From Heterostelium multicystogenum (Eukaryota > Evosea > Eumycetozoa > Acytosteliales > Acytosteliaceae): a stretch of 64,000 bases of DNA. Numbering within the stretch: position 1 is the stretch's first letter; every line of letters begins with the position of its first letter. The notes beneath the pieces were generated by a model. That model searched no databases and was not told the DNA's origin. It saw only the letters and a list, made by a program, of their open reading frames with translations. A program made the translations under genes and the position numbers. The DNA lies in the NCBI GenBank assembly GCA_003667245.1, contig RCNN01000010.1, positions 62,001 to 126,000 on the forward strand. Direction: 5' to 3'. This document shows positions 48,748-59,688 of this stretch, one piece after another.

Positions 48748-49893
48748 ATGTTAAGAAATGCATATAATTCTATAGGCGCTTTTAAACGACTATACTACAC
48801 ACCCTATTCGCCGAATAGAGCAGCAAAGAAACTAGTGAAACAGTGCTACTCTACTGAATCATCAACAGTAACAACATCAACAACTATTACTTCATTGAAT
48901 AATAATGATACTGCCATTAACATTGGTAATATCGTTAGCAACCATCGAAGCGTCGATGATGCTTCAGCAAATAGAGGTCCAGAATTTGTAAAGGATTTCA
49001 AGAGTTTCAATGCTGGTAGTAGTAGTAGTAATATTGTAAAGCCACCTAAATACGTATCGTTGACAACGACTATTATGAATGAGAAAAGGAACGATTTGAT
49101 CAGATCATTGGTTGTGAGGCAACCATTGGAGCAGGTACGAGCGAAGCATAGATACTTGGTTGTTGGACTTGGTAATCCTGGAAAAGAATATCAATTCACC
49201 AGACACAATATTGGTTTCTTGGCAATTGATAAACTTGCTCAAATGCTTGGTACCGAAATTAATCAAGACCACAAACACTCATTGATTACCACAACATGGT
49301 TGAAACTTGATGAAAGACAAAAGAGCAAAAAGGCGAAAGAACAACAATCGATCAATAAACAACAAAAAGCAAAGGAAGCAGAAGATGAAATCGAAGAGTC
49401 CGAAGAACAATCCAATGATGATAACAATGTAAATACTAAGCAACAAAAAGAAGATATAATCATTGAAGTTAAGAAGCCGAATCAAGTAGTATGTGAGGTT
49501 ATTCTTGCCAAACCAATCAAATTTATGAATCTAAGTGGTGGATCAGTCAGAACATTGCTGAATCAATACAATGTGCCAATATCAAATATTCTGATTCTAG
49601 TTGACGACATGGCAATTGATCTTGGAAAGATAAGAATGCGTGCAAAGGGTGGCAGTGGTGGTCAAAATGGTTTGGAGGACATTATCAATCGACTGGGAAC
49701 CGAAAAGGTTTCACGTTTGCGTATTGGTATTGGTACCCCTCGTCCAGGCGAGGATAAAGCAGCTTATGTTTTAAGAAAGTTCCCAATGGAGTCTTTGCAA
49801 CAAATATCAGCTGTAACTGAACATGCTGCAAGAGTTGCACTGATGTGGTTAGAATGTGGTCCTGCTCTAACAATGAATCATGCCAACAAATAA
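48748..49893 (+). CDS. Peptidyl-tRNA hydrolase, bacterial Pth type, with insert
   Basis: Releases peptides from peptidyl-tRNA that drops off ribosomes; likely mitochondrial. Intact frame of 381 residues. The N-terminal extension of about 130 residues begins MLRNAYNSIGAFKRLYYTPY, presequence-like. Catalytic core: YLVVGLGNPGKEYQFTRHN with N143 and H153 (E. coli N10, H20), KPIKFMNLSGGSV (M260), VDDMAIDLGKIRMRAKGG with D286 (D93), GGQNGLEDIINRLG and RLRIGIGTPRPGEDKAAYVL. Two oddities: residue 306 is Gln where most family members have His (H113), and a Lys/Gln then Glu/Asn-rich stretch of roughly 55 residues (about 188-243) is inserted between the second strand region and VCEVILAKP. The H20-D93 catalytic pair is kept. 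The family norm is near 190-200 residues, so nearly half of this protein is extra. Confidence 0.94.
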   Translation: MLRNAYNSIGAFKRLYYTPYSPNRAAKKLVKQCYSTESSTVTTSTTITSLNNNDTAINIGNIVSNHRSVDDASANRGPEFVKDFKSFNAGSSSSNIVKPPKYVSLTTTIMNEKRNDLIRSLVVRQPLEQVRAKHRYLVVGLGNPGKEYQFTRHNIGFLAIDKLAQMLGTEINQDHKHSLITTTWLKLDERQKSKKAKEQQSINKQQKAKEAEDEIEESEEQSNDDNNVNTKQQKEDIIIEVKKPNQVVCEVILAKPIKFMNLSGGSVRTLLNQYNVPISNILILVDDMAIDLGKIRMRAKGGSGGQNGLEDIINRLGTEKVSRLRIGIGTPRPGEDKAAYVLRKFPMESLQQISAVTEHAARVALMWLECGPALTMNHANK

Positions 49894-49946
49894 ACGAATC
49901 AACCATACCAGCAGTGTAGTATTTCTCTTTTAATTATCTTTATTGT

Positions 49947-51297
49947 TTATATTTCTTCAATCTCAATACCAGAGGCGTCGTCATCGTCGACCTTAGCCTC
50001 CTGTGCCAATTCCTTCATATGTTGATCGGCAGATCCTTCACCTTCTTCGTCTCTAATCAACATTTCAACAACTTTCTCAATGTTCTCTCCAATACTTTCG
50101 TCCTTCTCTGTTAAATGATAGTTTCTAATGATTGGATACTATAAATTGGTGTGAGCAATCAAAATAAAACAAACAGTGCTACATTAATATGTCTGAATAA
50201 ATACATACAACTTTCTTTGATCTTAAAATTGCTCTTGATTCTTTTGAACCAGTCAAGAACACTAGGGCCTCAATAATCATCTTTCTTGTTTCTTTATCTT
50301 CCTCCCTTTCTATACTTGGTTGATCTGGTTTATTGTGTAACAATGGATCCATACCTTCCATTTCCTATTCAGAATGAACAAAACAATAATTAGAAGTTTA
50401 ATTCGACTAAATTAAAGCTATATAGATATCATTCAATAGTTACCTCTTCAGTTAAAATATTTGAACCTCTAATTAACAATAATATCTTTGTAAGTACATC
50501 GATTTGTTCGGACAAAAGATATTTGTGGTCAGCTTCATTGAAGCAGCAGTTTCTAATAATACCAATAACACCACGACGAATAACAACAGATTGGTGCTTA
50601 GTTAATGGTAGCAATGACTTTAAGATAGCATTTTCTTGATTCAAAATAATATTTCTACCCTCTTCGATTTGAGTAACATTTAAGAGGATGTTGACAACCC
50701 AAGATCCTTTCTTACTAACAAGGATATCTTCGTCACCTTCTGCCAATGTCAAAAGATTTGATAGCTTCAAAATATAGAATCCCTGTAATTCTCTACCATA
50801 CTATATATCATCACTTAGTATTCCATTGATAGGTAAATTCAACAATGTACGTACTTGCATCAAAGATACACATCCCTCCTTTGTATGTGTAATGTTTGAC
50901 AATAAGATTGAATAGATCTCTCTAAGCTTATTCTTTGTATCGGTGGTACCGTCAACCAATCTTGGTACGATATTTCTCTTTACGATGTCATTCAACATGT
51001 CATTGTCTTGACAGAAGTTGATAAGTGTTGTCAAAGTCAATCTGTTAATAGTCTAAGACAGACAACAAACAATCAAGAAGTTAATACCAACTAATCATTA
51101 TAGACATAAAAGCAGGAGATATTTACTTGATTTTCATCACCAATCAATCTAATTAAAAGGTTAATTATATTTGTTTTCTTTAGGACATCTCTTGCAGCTT
51201 GTTCACCAGATACACCAGAAATGTGTTGTAATGCAAGAATCTTAATCTCTGGCTTTTGTTCCTGCAAGAATGGTACCAACTCTGCTAATTGCTCCAT
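49947..51297 (-). CDS. hgh1: Hgh1 family (FAM203/BRP16), eEF2 folding chaperone
   Basis: Armadillo-repeat adaptor that helps TRiC fold elongation factor eEF2 in yeast. Start is at 51297 (MEQLAELVPFLQEQKPEIKI then LALQHISGVSG). Exons continue TLTTLINFCQDNDMLNDIVK; REIYSILLSNITHTKEGCVS; SNLLTLAEGDEDILVSKKGS with WVVNILLNVTQIEEGRNIIL; RRGVIGIIRNCCFNEADHKY, a family hallmark; MEGMDPLLHNKPDQPSIERE and ETRKMIIEALVFLTGSKESR. The end is the family's YPIIRNYHLTEKDESIGENI followed by an acidic tail and TAA at 49947. Five introns of about 50-90 bases have GTAAAT/GTATGT donors on the minus strand. The 5' leader carries a long ATT repeat immediately upstream of the start. No frameshift. Cytosolic. Confidence 0.9.
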
Positions 51298-51301
51298 ATT
51301 A

Positions 51302-51336
<35 letters not shown>

Positions 51337-51892
51337 GTTATGTTCTTTGAATTAGGGAACTTATTACCAAATGAATAAATTAGATGCCAAATTCGCAATC
51401 TCTTCAAACCATAAAAACCGAAAATCAAAATGATCCATTTTTTTACAATCTATGAAATTCATATGAAATTTAAAGAGGGACTCTGATTGCTTATTTAGGA
51501 ACATTATAATTTCTCAACCAAAACCAAACATTTAAACAGTTGACCACCACATCTTGTGATTGGGGTGAAGATCAGTGGTTTGAACCCCAAACAACATCAA
51601 AGTTCACTAATTTTACAAACAACACAATAAAAATAATGTTTAAAAATAATAATAATAATATTAAACTTTATTATTAATATCAAATGTGTGTGTCACTGAG
51701 TTTCATAGCACATACTTTAGACTAATCAAAGTGGATTTAACAGTTATCTATATATACAAATAAAGGTAAATATCTATTACATCTATCTAATCAGTCACTA
51801 CCAATCCAATATACTGGTTAGTTATATCTCAAGATGGATATTAATCATTCTTTACTTTCTTTTATTGGTTATTTCTCCTAATTTAAATTAGA
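51298..51892. other. Intergenic, divergent promoters of hgh1 and ldhA
   Basis: It starts with an ATT repeat (51306-51335) in the hgh1 leader. A less A/T-rich patch at 51540-51600 (GGTTTGAACCCC) resembles a tRNA B box, but no tRNA can be built around it. The remainder is A/T-rich. Confidence 0.5.
51306..51335. repeat. (ATT)n microsatellite in hgh1 leader
   Basis: About ten ATT units, nine bases upstream of the hgh1 ATG on the minus strand (AAT in the mRNA). Confidence 0.85.
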
Positions 51893-53079
51893 ATGAAAAT
51901 TGCATTATTCTCAAACAAGAAATATTGGTCTGATTATTTTGGTAAAATCAAGAGTACTCATGAAATCAAATACTTTGATGTTCCATTAAATGAAACCACC
52001 GTAGGTATTGCCACTCACTGAATGAAGACGTAGGTCTAATATCATTTCTATTTTTATTATTCTTTACACAGGCTGAAATCACCAAAGGCTATGATGCTAT
52101 CTGTGCTTTTGTAAATGACTGCTTAGAAAGAAAGGTATTGTCTACTCTCAGCCAAAACGGTGTAAAATGTATATTGTTGAGATGTGCTGGTTTCAACAAT
52201 GTTGACTTGAAGGCTGCCAAGGAGTTTGGCATTACTGTTATGCGTGTCCCAGCCTACTCCCCACACTCTGTTGCCGAGTTTGCTGTCCTGTTGCTTTTGG
52301 AGCTGAACAGAAAGCTCATCAAATCCTACCTCCGTGCCAAGGAGGGTAACTTCTCGCTTGATGGACTCGTTGGAGGTGAAATGAACGGAAAAACCGTCGG
52401 TGTCCTTGGTACTGGAAACATTGGAAGAATCGTCTGTAAGATTTTGCTCGGTTACGGATGTAACGTCTTGGCCTATGATGTATATGAGAGTGATGAGGTC
52501 AAGAAGATGGGTGTCAAATACGTTACCCTCGATGAGATCTGGAAGCAAGCCGACATGATCTCCCTTCATACTCCATTATTACCAGAAACTGTAAGATTAA
52601 CTTTGCACATCATATAACAGAATATTAATCGTTGTTATAAATTGTAGCACTATATGATTAATGATGAAACAATTGCCAAGATGAAAGATAAGATTGTCAT
52701 TGTCAATACCTCAAGAGGTGGTTTGGTAGACACCAAGGCTGTTATCCGTGGACTTAAGTCTGGAAAGATTGGTGCTCTTGGACTTGATGTCTATGAGGAG
52801 GAGACCGGTCTTTTCTTTAACGATGTAAGTGACACAGTTCTCCAAGACGATGTGTTGGCCAGACTCTTGACCTTCAACAATGTCATTGTCACTGGTCACG
52901 AGGCCTGGTTCACCGATACCTCCCTCAGACAGATCTGCCAAACCACTCTTGGAAATATGACTGACTACGAGAATGGAACAGTCAAGAAAGAAAAACTGTG
53001 TAGAGTACCAACCACCAAAATAATGACCTACTGCCCATCAGCAATTGGGACATTGTCTACAATTGGAACAATAATTTAA
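51893..53079 (+). CDS. ldhA: D-lactate dehydrogenase (D-2-hydroxyacid dehydrogenase family)
   Basis: NAD-dependent reduction of pyruvate to D-lactate. Exon 1 (MKIALFSNKKYWSDYFGKIK...YFDVPLNETT) ends at GTAGGT, exon 2 starts at about 52073 (AEITKGYDAICAFVNDCLER), and a short intron (about 52591-52647) precedes HYMINDETIAKMKDKIVIVN. Signatures: CAGFNNVDLKAAKEFGITVM, VPAYSPHSVAEFAVLLLLEL, Rossmann GVLGTGNIGRIVCKIL, and catalytic Arg in NTSRGGLVDT, Glu in YEEETGLFFND and His in VTGHEAWFTDTSLRQICQTT. The EEETGLFFND loop identifies the lactate group rather than glyoxylate or glycerate enzymes. After TVKKEK the tail LCRVPTTKIMTYCPSAIGTL has no counterpart I know and may result from an indel near the end. 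Convergent with mL49, 62 bases apart. Confidence 0.92.
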
Positions 53080-53141
53080 TAAAATCCATTCATTTCATAC
53101 GGTATCATTGTAATATATCGTTGTTTTGTATCATTTATTAT

Positions 53142-53833
53142 TTAAAATCCAAGTGCTGTCAACCAAACGAAAAGTGTAAGTGTGTGATCACCTCTAATTG
53201 TGATTGATCCTGCTTTTTGGGTAATGGTAGCACCTTCTCCGAGAATGTTTCTTAATTCTTGCAAAATAACCTGAAATTAATTCATTGTTGGGTCAGTATC
53301 TATCTTGTTATGTATTGTATGTTGTCATTGTTTTTGTTGTGGTACATACAGTAACATCACCAGAGTATTTTCTCAAGACTGTCTCTTTAGTTCTCTGTGC
53401 TCTAATGGTATCGGAGTAGACAGGAAGTTTACCTGATGCAGTTCTCTCAAAGTGGAATGGAAGATGTTCAGTTCCACCGAGTGGTTTGGTGTTGGAGATG
53501 CTGTGGATTGGTTTTGACTGGGAATTGTAATGGTGATTCTGGTTTCAATTCGTATTTTCTCTTCAAAGTTCTGTTCTTGTTAGATTCTGTTTCGTTTGAT
53601 TGTTGCTGTTGTTCATTGACAAGTGATTCGGTGGATGCTGTTGAGTATGAATATGACGATGAAAATGGAGATGGAGTCGATTTCGATGAAACCAATGTAT
53701 TGCTATATTTATTTACAAAACTATTATTATTTAGAGTGCTACCAGCAGCAACAACAACAAAGGATGATGCTGGTAATCTATATAGTGAAGAACTCTTAGA
53801 GAGCAATCTTGATCCACAATTTAACATCATCAT
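53142..53833 (-). CDS. Mitochondrial large ribosomal subunit protein mL49 (IMG2 family)
   Basis: Mitoribosome large-subunit protein. The N-terminus from 53833 (MMMLNCGSRLLSKSSSLYRL) is Ser/Arg-rich and acid-poor, a mitochondrial presequence. It continues with Ser-rich linker and KRKYELKPESPLQFPVK. One extra A in AAAA (about 53510) breaks the frame; past it, TKPLGGTEHLPFHFERTASG and KLPVYSDTIRAQRTKETVLR with KYSGDV match the mL49 core (R...G.LPVY.D......T..RK..GD). A short intron (about 53273-53350) leads to VILQELRNILGEGATITQKA with GSITIRGDHTLTLFVWL and TALGF, TAA at 53142, matching the family C-terminus (I.I.GDH...L..WL...GF). A plus-strand open frame over the same place is a shadow. Confidence 0.86.
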
Positions 53834-54571
53834 TGTTCAATCTATTATTCTTTATTGTATTTGTTGTTTCTTTCTAACAAAATCTGATCGTTTTTTTTGT
53901 TATGTTTTTGAAATAAGTTTTTGTTTTTTTTTGTTTTTTTCATTTTCTTTTTTAGATTTTGCATTGTTGTTGATATCTAGCGAACTTCCCCGGTTTTACA
54001 ACATTATAACAAATCTACTAATACATTAAATATTATTATTATTATCTCTATTATAATTATTGCTGACAAGAGAAATATTTATAGTATACTTTCAAGTTTT
54101 CACTATTCACTCAAATATTATTAATAACATTTTATGCAAAGCATAGTTTGATTTTAATTTAGAGAGCTAATTATACGCAGAACAAATATTGTATCAATCA
54201 TTACTGATATCAATATATAGATAGAAACATATTTAAATAGAGGTGCATTAATGAGACATTGCTTCTGAATCACAAATTTAAAAATTAAATTTTTCACATA
54301 AATTATGAAAATAATCATGCAAATTTGGTTAAATTAACCAAATTAATTTTCATATTAAATTTAGAAATTAATATACATTCCTTCATTTAAAGATAGATAT
54401 TTAGTTCATACGAATACTACTAATACTACAGCAACTTAATAACCACAATCATATTAAATATCATTATCATATATATACATTGAAATATCATCATAACACA
54501 ACAACTTACAAATAGAAGTTGTTCAACTGGTATCGTTTGCTGTTAGTTGTTGTAGTTGTTATTCGTTGTAG

Positions 54572-54619
<48 letters not shown>

Positions 54620-54799
54620 GATAAATAAAGTAGTTGAATGTTAAATATTCTTCTTTAGTTTGATAACCAATTGTGTTACTTTTAGTAGTAGTAATAATAG
54701 CAACAACCAATTCAATAATCCAATCCAATAATTATCAAGCAGTGATTAAAAGATTGATAGAATATTATTATAGTGATATAATAGAAGAATATCGAAAGG
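53834..54799. other. Intergenic
   Basis: T-rich mL49 promoter side (53880-53950) followed by very A/T-rich DNA and the TTA repeat at 54575-54619. The open frame 54543-54728 is an artefact of that repeat. No gene seen. Confidence 0.5.
54575..54619 (+). repeat. (TTA)n microsatellite
   Basis: About fifteen uninterrupted TTA units, upstream of the acidic protein gene at 54800. Confidence 0.9.
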
Positions 54800-56218
54800 A
54801 TGGAGAGATTAGATCCTGAGCAATTGGAAGAGGATCAGGAAGAGCCAATTACATTTATTAGACTGCCCCTACAGAGATACAACCATTTGTTGCTCCCACC
54901 AAGGATTCCATATTCTCATTTTATTCAAAGATTTGCTAATAGATATGGTCTGACAAGAACAAACCAAAATGCGGAAGACGAAGAAGATGAAGAAGAAGAA
55001 ACTACCTATTTCAGAGAAAGAGATTCAATGGAGATGTCATACCATGAAAGTGAGAATAATGAGGAAGACGCTGATGAAACTGTATTCGATACGGAGGATG
55101 AAGAAATGGAAGAAACTTCTCCACTGGGCTATGACAACCAAGAAGGAGAAGAAGATGCTGCTTATGATGAAGAGTTTGACGAGTACAATGTAGAAGAAGA
55201 TGAAGAAGAGGATGACGGAGAAGTAGGTTATTATGATGATAATACCAGCTATGACCAGGACATTGAAGATGAAGAGTATGATGAAGATGCGGAGGATAGT
55301 GAAGAATACGATGAGTATGACTACTATAATGAAGATGATGATGTTGAGTACGATGAGGAGGATGAAGAAGAAGAGGATGAAGATGACATTGAGGATGACT
55401 ATTTGTTAGAGGAGAAAATAGTATTTTGTGAATTGGATGTAGAACCCTCTCCTGGTGTACTATCGGTGGCCATTGAATCAACCAACAACAACAGTAACAT
55501 TAGGGACAGTAGTAACAGTATCAACAACAATTCAGACCTTTTAAGCAAATTTACATCACTTTCTTTGAGTGTAAATAATGGATGCTCTCTGTTTACACAA
55601 TGTAAATATGGTTTCACTGGATATTTCATTTTCAATAAGCTAAAGATTGCCAATATCAGTGGCATTGACACATCTTGTTCGCCAAGCATGTTCCTAACAC
55701 AAATTGTATCATATTATATATCAATGTTGTCAATGACCACATACCGAGCATCACAAGAACTGTTTTCGTTTTATTGAATTCCTTCCTTCAAACAGTGAAA
55801 TCAACAAGCTAATCAACCCAAACATGTTGCTAAAAGAATCGATTCCCCTTAAAATTGCTTTAGATATACTCGAACATTATTATAGAAATAATGATACACC
55901 AACATTTAAAGTAAATAGTGCATTCTTAAGTTGATCTACTTTTACATTATTAACCACCAGCTATTCCTGTTATTATAATAGACCTATCAAAATATAATAT
56001 TACCAATCGTTTCATCATTCTACCAGAGACTATCAAACGAAGATCTTTTAATTATAAACAGACATTTGAAAGTGCTTATAGACAGATATCAGCTTAACAC
56101 AGCAGACCTAATTCCACTTTTAGATAAGAAATCACAATATCTGAAGATTTACAAGGAGAGACTAAGATCTATCCAAAATCTATGTGGTTCAAATGATAAC
56201 AGTAGTTATTTCCTTTAA
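54800..56218 (+). CDS. Unrecognised protein with very acidic central region
   Basis: Not recognised. From ATG 54800: MERLDPEQLEEDQEEPITFI, then a non-acidic segment (RLPLQRYNHLLLPPRIPYSH, FIQRFANRYGLTRT) and about 140 residues made almost only of Glu, Asp and Tyr (55-200). A folded-looking half follows: LLEEKIVFCELDVEPSPGVL, LLSKFTSLSLSVNNGCSLFT and KYGFTGYFIFNKLKIANISG. The frame stops at 55777, but another frame carries on with CFRFIEFLPSNSEINKLINP, NMLLKESIPLKIALDILEHY and RNNDTPTFK to a GTAAAT donor (about 55910). After an acceptor TTCTACCAG (about 56026) comes RLSNEDLLIINRHLKVLIDR and SQYLKIYKERLRSIQN, TAA at 56216. One frame change near 55740 is unexplained. The acidic block suggests histone or basic-protein binding, by composition only. 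Confidence 0.6.
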
Positions 56219-56992
56219 AAATACAAGAATCTATTGTGATACTTTGTAAATAAATAAATAATAAATTGTATTTATCACACCAATGTTTGTCATTGCTGAA
56301 TAATTATCATGATTATGATTTCTTATGAAATTGAATTAGTTGGATCATCAATGAGCAGTAGCAACTAAGTTACCTGTTTTGAGCTTTGTCAAACAAAAAA
56401 TAAAACATCGTCGTTGACAAGATTTAGTGGATTATTCACAAGATTTATCTTTGAAAAAGTTATTGGGAATATACTTGTTTTTCAAGAATCTTTCATCCTG
56501 CAGGATGCATCCAAAACAAAACTCTTAAAAACTAAACCCACCAACCCCACAAAAAAAAAAATAAAAATAAAAACAACAATAATAATAACAACAGTCAGTG
56601 TGATTTGATTTTTGCAAACGCATTCTATTACTACTATTACATATTTTCTTCTTCCTGCTTTCCAACAACAGAGCATTGACAGGACACATTCCTTGCAATT
56701 CAAAGTCACTCAGTCAATTCGAAGTCAGTTGAGTTGGTCAAAGTGTCTAGTAAAGTTGTCGATTGTAAAAGCATTGCAATCATTATCATCAAACACAACA
56801 ACAACAATTAAAATAACATTAGATTAGTATCATCATAGTTAATGATTGCTGGTTGATATATAGAACATATATATAAACAACATTCATTATATAGTATCAG
56901 TAACATAAATAAACAACCTGTAGTTGTTTAATCTTTGTATATAATATTAGTAATAGTAGTAGTAAATAGTAGTATCAATAAAAGAAATAAAT
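56219..56992. other. Intergenic
   Basis: A/T-rich spacer with an A-run/AATAAC stretch near 56550-56590 and CAACAAC near 56797. Open frames on both strands overlap (56414-56608 and 56482-56709) and neither has protein-like conservation. No gene seen. Confidence 0.45.
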
Positions 56993-59572
56993 ATGGACGA
57001 ACGATCACATTTATTAGGCGATATAAATGTTGAGGAAAGGTAATATTTATCATATAATCATATGGTCATTTCAATCGCAATAATCCACTTGAATTCTAAT
57101 CTATACATATATATTATGTTGTACAGGTTTTTAAGTAATCTAAGGGATAATATTGAGAATGTAAGAGAAAATAGAGAAAGTGCATCACCAAATGCTACAT
57201 TTTGATAATTACAATAGTGTTCCAATGTCTTCGTCTGTAAGTGCATTGGACGATTCAATGGAAACTGTTATTGCCACTGAATTACAATAGTATGTTGTTC
57301 TTAATTAATCAAATATCAAGTTATCCAACAACCAGTTGCATCTGACACTCTTCATTCAAATAGTACTTATTGGTTTATGAAGAAAAGACAATGGTCAAGA
57401 TTACAAAGAGGTACATTTACAAATGAAAAAAGAGGATTCTCAATTCTGTGGTTCGCATTCTTTTTGGCTGCATATGGCGCCTATCTATTCCTTCAGATTT
57501 ATCATTTCCAGCGTACTGATGTAGGTAGCAATTACTCTGAAGCTACTCGCTGGCGTTCATCGACTAACATTGTTTTGATTGGCATGTCTTGTTAGGGATT
57601 TATTTTAGAATTTATATTGATGGGATTCATTTCGACATCACTTGGTTTGATTATACCTAGGTTCGCAATGGTCGTTAGGATTGTATCATTGGAAGCATAC
57701 TCCACGCTATATTTATTTTTTATATTCGATTTATACTATAAGAAGCAATATTATATACCATTGTTGTGTGTTGCGAGTGGTGGACTGGTGTTCACTATTG
57801 TCTGTTATTTTGTATTCCCATACATCATGAGATGCTTCTACTCGATCACTGGTGCTATCACCTTAATGGTCGACAAGGAGAGTTGGACCAAGGGTGAGAG
57901 TAATCGTTTCACCATCAAGCAAAGAAACTGCTTCCGTGCACCCACCACATGCATCTATGAAGGTCCACTCGTTGATGGTCGTCCTCATGGTATTGGAACT
58001 TGGATGGATACCAGTTACCAGGGAGAGTTGCTCTCTGGTTATTGGGAAGACGGTATCCCTATTGGTCCATTCGAATCAATGGAAAAATGATACCCGTTCT
58101 CTCCTTGTCAACCTTCGTATTGTTTATGGAACAAACGGAGGTGGTAAGAGTTGGCTTGATCGTGTACCACTCCACACTGGTGTAGCTGCAGTTGAATGCT
58201 GTGTATCCGGTAATTTCTTCAAAGGTTATCCAAAAGTTAGCATGATTAAAGGTCCAGACTTATGCTCATGCAAAAAGCATTGCTCTTGTATTAAAAAACT
58301 ATTTGAAAATCGAAGCTATAAGCACAGTGACGATGATAAAACTTTGGTAGGTAACTTTCTCAGTACAAGCAGAGTCTAAGCCATTAACATACTTTCTTAA
58401 ATATTTAGTCTTCAGTTGTTGTATCAATAGATAGAAAGATGGATACTTTATTAGTTTCTGGTCATAAATCAAAACTTATGGTAAATGTCATATTTAGTGA
58501 GCAAAGTATTTTATCAGCCTATTAATAATTGTCATGTTCGAAACAGAAACAAGGAAATGTTACAATTGAATTAGTTTCTAAAGATAAAAAGAGTTTAGTT
58601 TTAGATAACAATTGGATTTCCAGTCAGACTAGCGAAGGTTTATTATTTATTCATGGATATGATCATGATTTTGAAGGATGCACTCAAAAGGTAATTGACT
58701 CAATATAAGATAAATTTCGGGAAAGTTATTAATTTATATCAAACTTTAGATTTGCACAATTCCTTGCACTTGGACATTTCCCTAATCATATTAAACCATT
58801 TGTTTTCAATTGGCCATCTTCAACAAGCTCTTTGTTATATTGGTGTGCACATTCAATTGCATCTGATAATGATAATCACAGAGACCTTCAGAAGTTCATT
58901 GAAAAGTCTTGGTAATGCAGGTATCAGAAATCTACATATTATGTGTCACAGTATGGGTACAAGATTCTTGTTACGTTCATTTTTCTAAAGTCAAGAAAGC
59001 ATTTGGCAAGAGAATGGTTCTCAGTCCCAATGTCAGTTTCAACAACATCCCCAATATGCCTGAGCAACATCGTCATAACGAATCTAAAATTAGTCTTACC
59101 AATCTCATATTTTTGAATCCAGACTACGAAATTGAGACTTTCAAAAATGATTATGATGAGCTTAGAAATGTAAGGCTACATCTATCTTCAAATGCTTATA
59201 GCTCAACACTAATATTAATTAATTTTATTGCAACAGTACTGTCCAAGAATTACAGTTTATGCTGATCACAGAGATATGGCAATTAAAATGGCATTCAAGA
59301 TGTTGCAAAAGCAAAATCTTGGTAATAATATTAATCCAATTAGTGATGACTATGGTAGATCTCTCGATGTCGATATTATTGATACAGGAGATTTGGATAG
59401 CAACATGTCAGAGAGACATCACTCATTCTTCAATATCAACAGATTGATGGTTGATGATCTTCATGATCTTATTGTCACTGGAAAGCGTGCAGAGGAAAGA
59501 ACTTCTAGACTTAAAAAAGTCAACGATGTGTACAGATTCTCAATTCTTCCATCATCTGTGGTCGTAGTTTAA
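56993..59572 (+). CDS. Membrane protein with MORN-like segment and DUF900-type alpha/beta hydrolase
   Basis: Architecture: cytosolic start (MDERSHLLGDINVEER, ATG 56993), several introns, about four membrane helices (GFSILWFAFFLAAYGAYLFL; FILMGFISTSLGLIIPRFA; STLYLFFIFDLYY; PLLCVASGGLVFTIVCYFVF), then a MORN-like stretch (YEGPLVDGRPHGIGTWMDTS, YQGELLSGYWEDGIPIGPFE). A Cys-rich loop follows (CSCKKHCSCIKK) and a hydrolase of the DUF900 family: GLLFIHGYDHDFEGCTQK; FNWPSSTSSLLYWCAHSIAS; nucleophile elbow IMCHSMGTRFLLRSF with Ser in HSMG. The C-terminal part holds ITVYADHRDMAIKMAFKML, likely supplying Asp/His of the triad. Frame shifts occur near 57205, 58085, 58905 and 58985 in short runs. An in-frame TAG at 57593 can be bypassed if 57521-57595 is an intron. 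Substrate unknown; membrane esterase or lipase inferred. Confidence 0.83.
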
Positions 59573-59688
59573 CTTTGGTCCCTTCTAAATTTCCGATTCA
59601 TTTTTAATAAACGATCCGAACTCTACATCAAGAGAATAAATAAATTATAATTATTATACTGCGATATGATGGGTGCAATGACTTTGAA

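Noticed and set aside
51540..51600. GGTTTGAACCCC resembling a tRNA B box
   Set aside because: No box A at proper spacing and no acceptor stem can be paired on either strand.
53436..54029. 197-residue plus-strand open frame
   Set aside because: Lies opposite mL49, with runs of Cys and Phe; mL49 on the minus strand has clear family motifs and a presequence.
54543..54728. Frame with a long Ile run
   Set aside because: Direct product of the TTA microsatellite.
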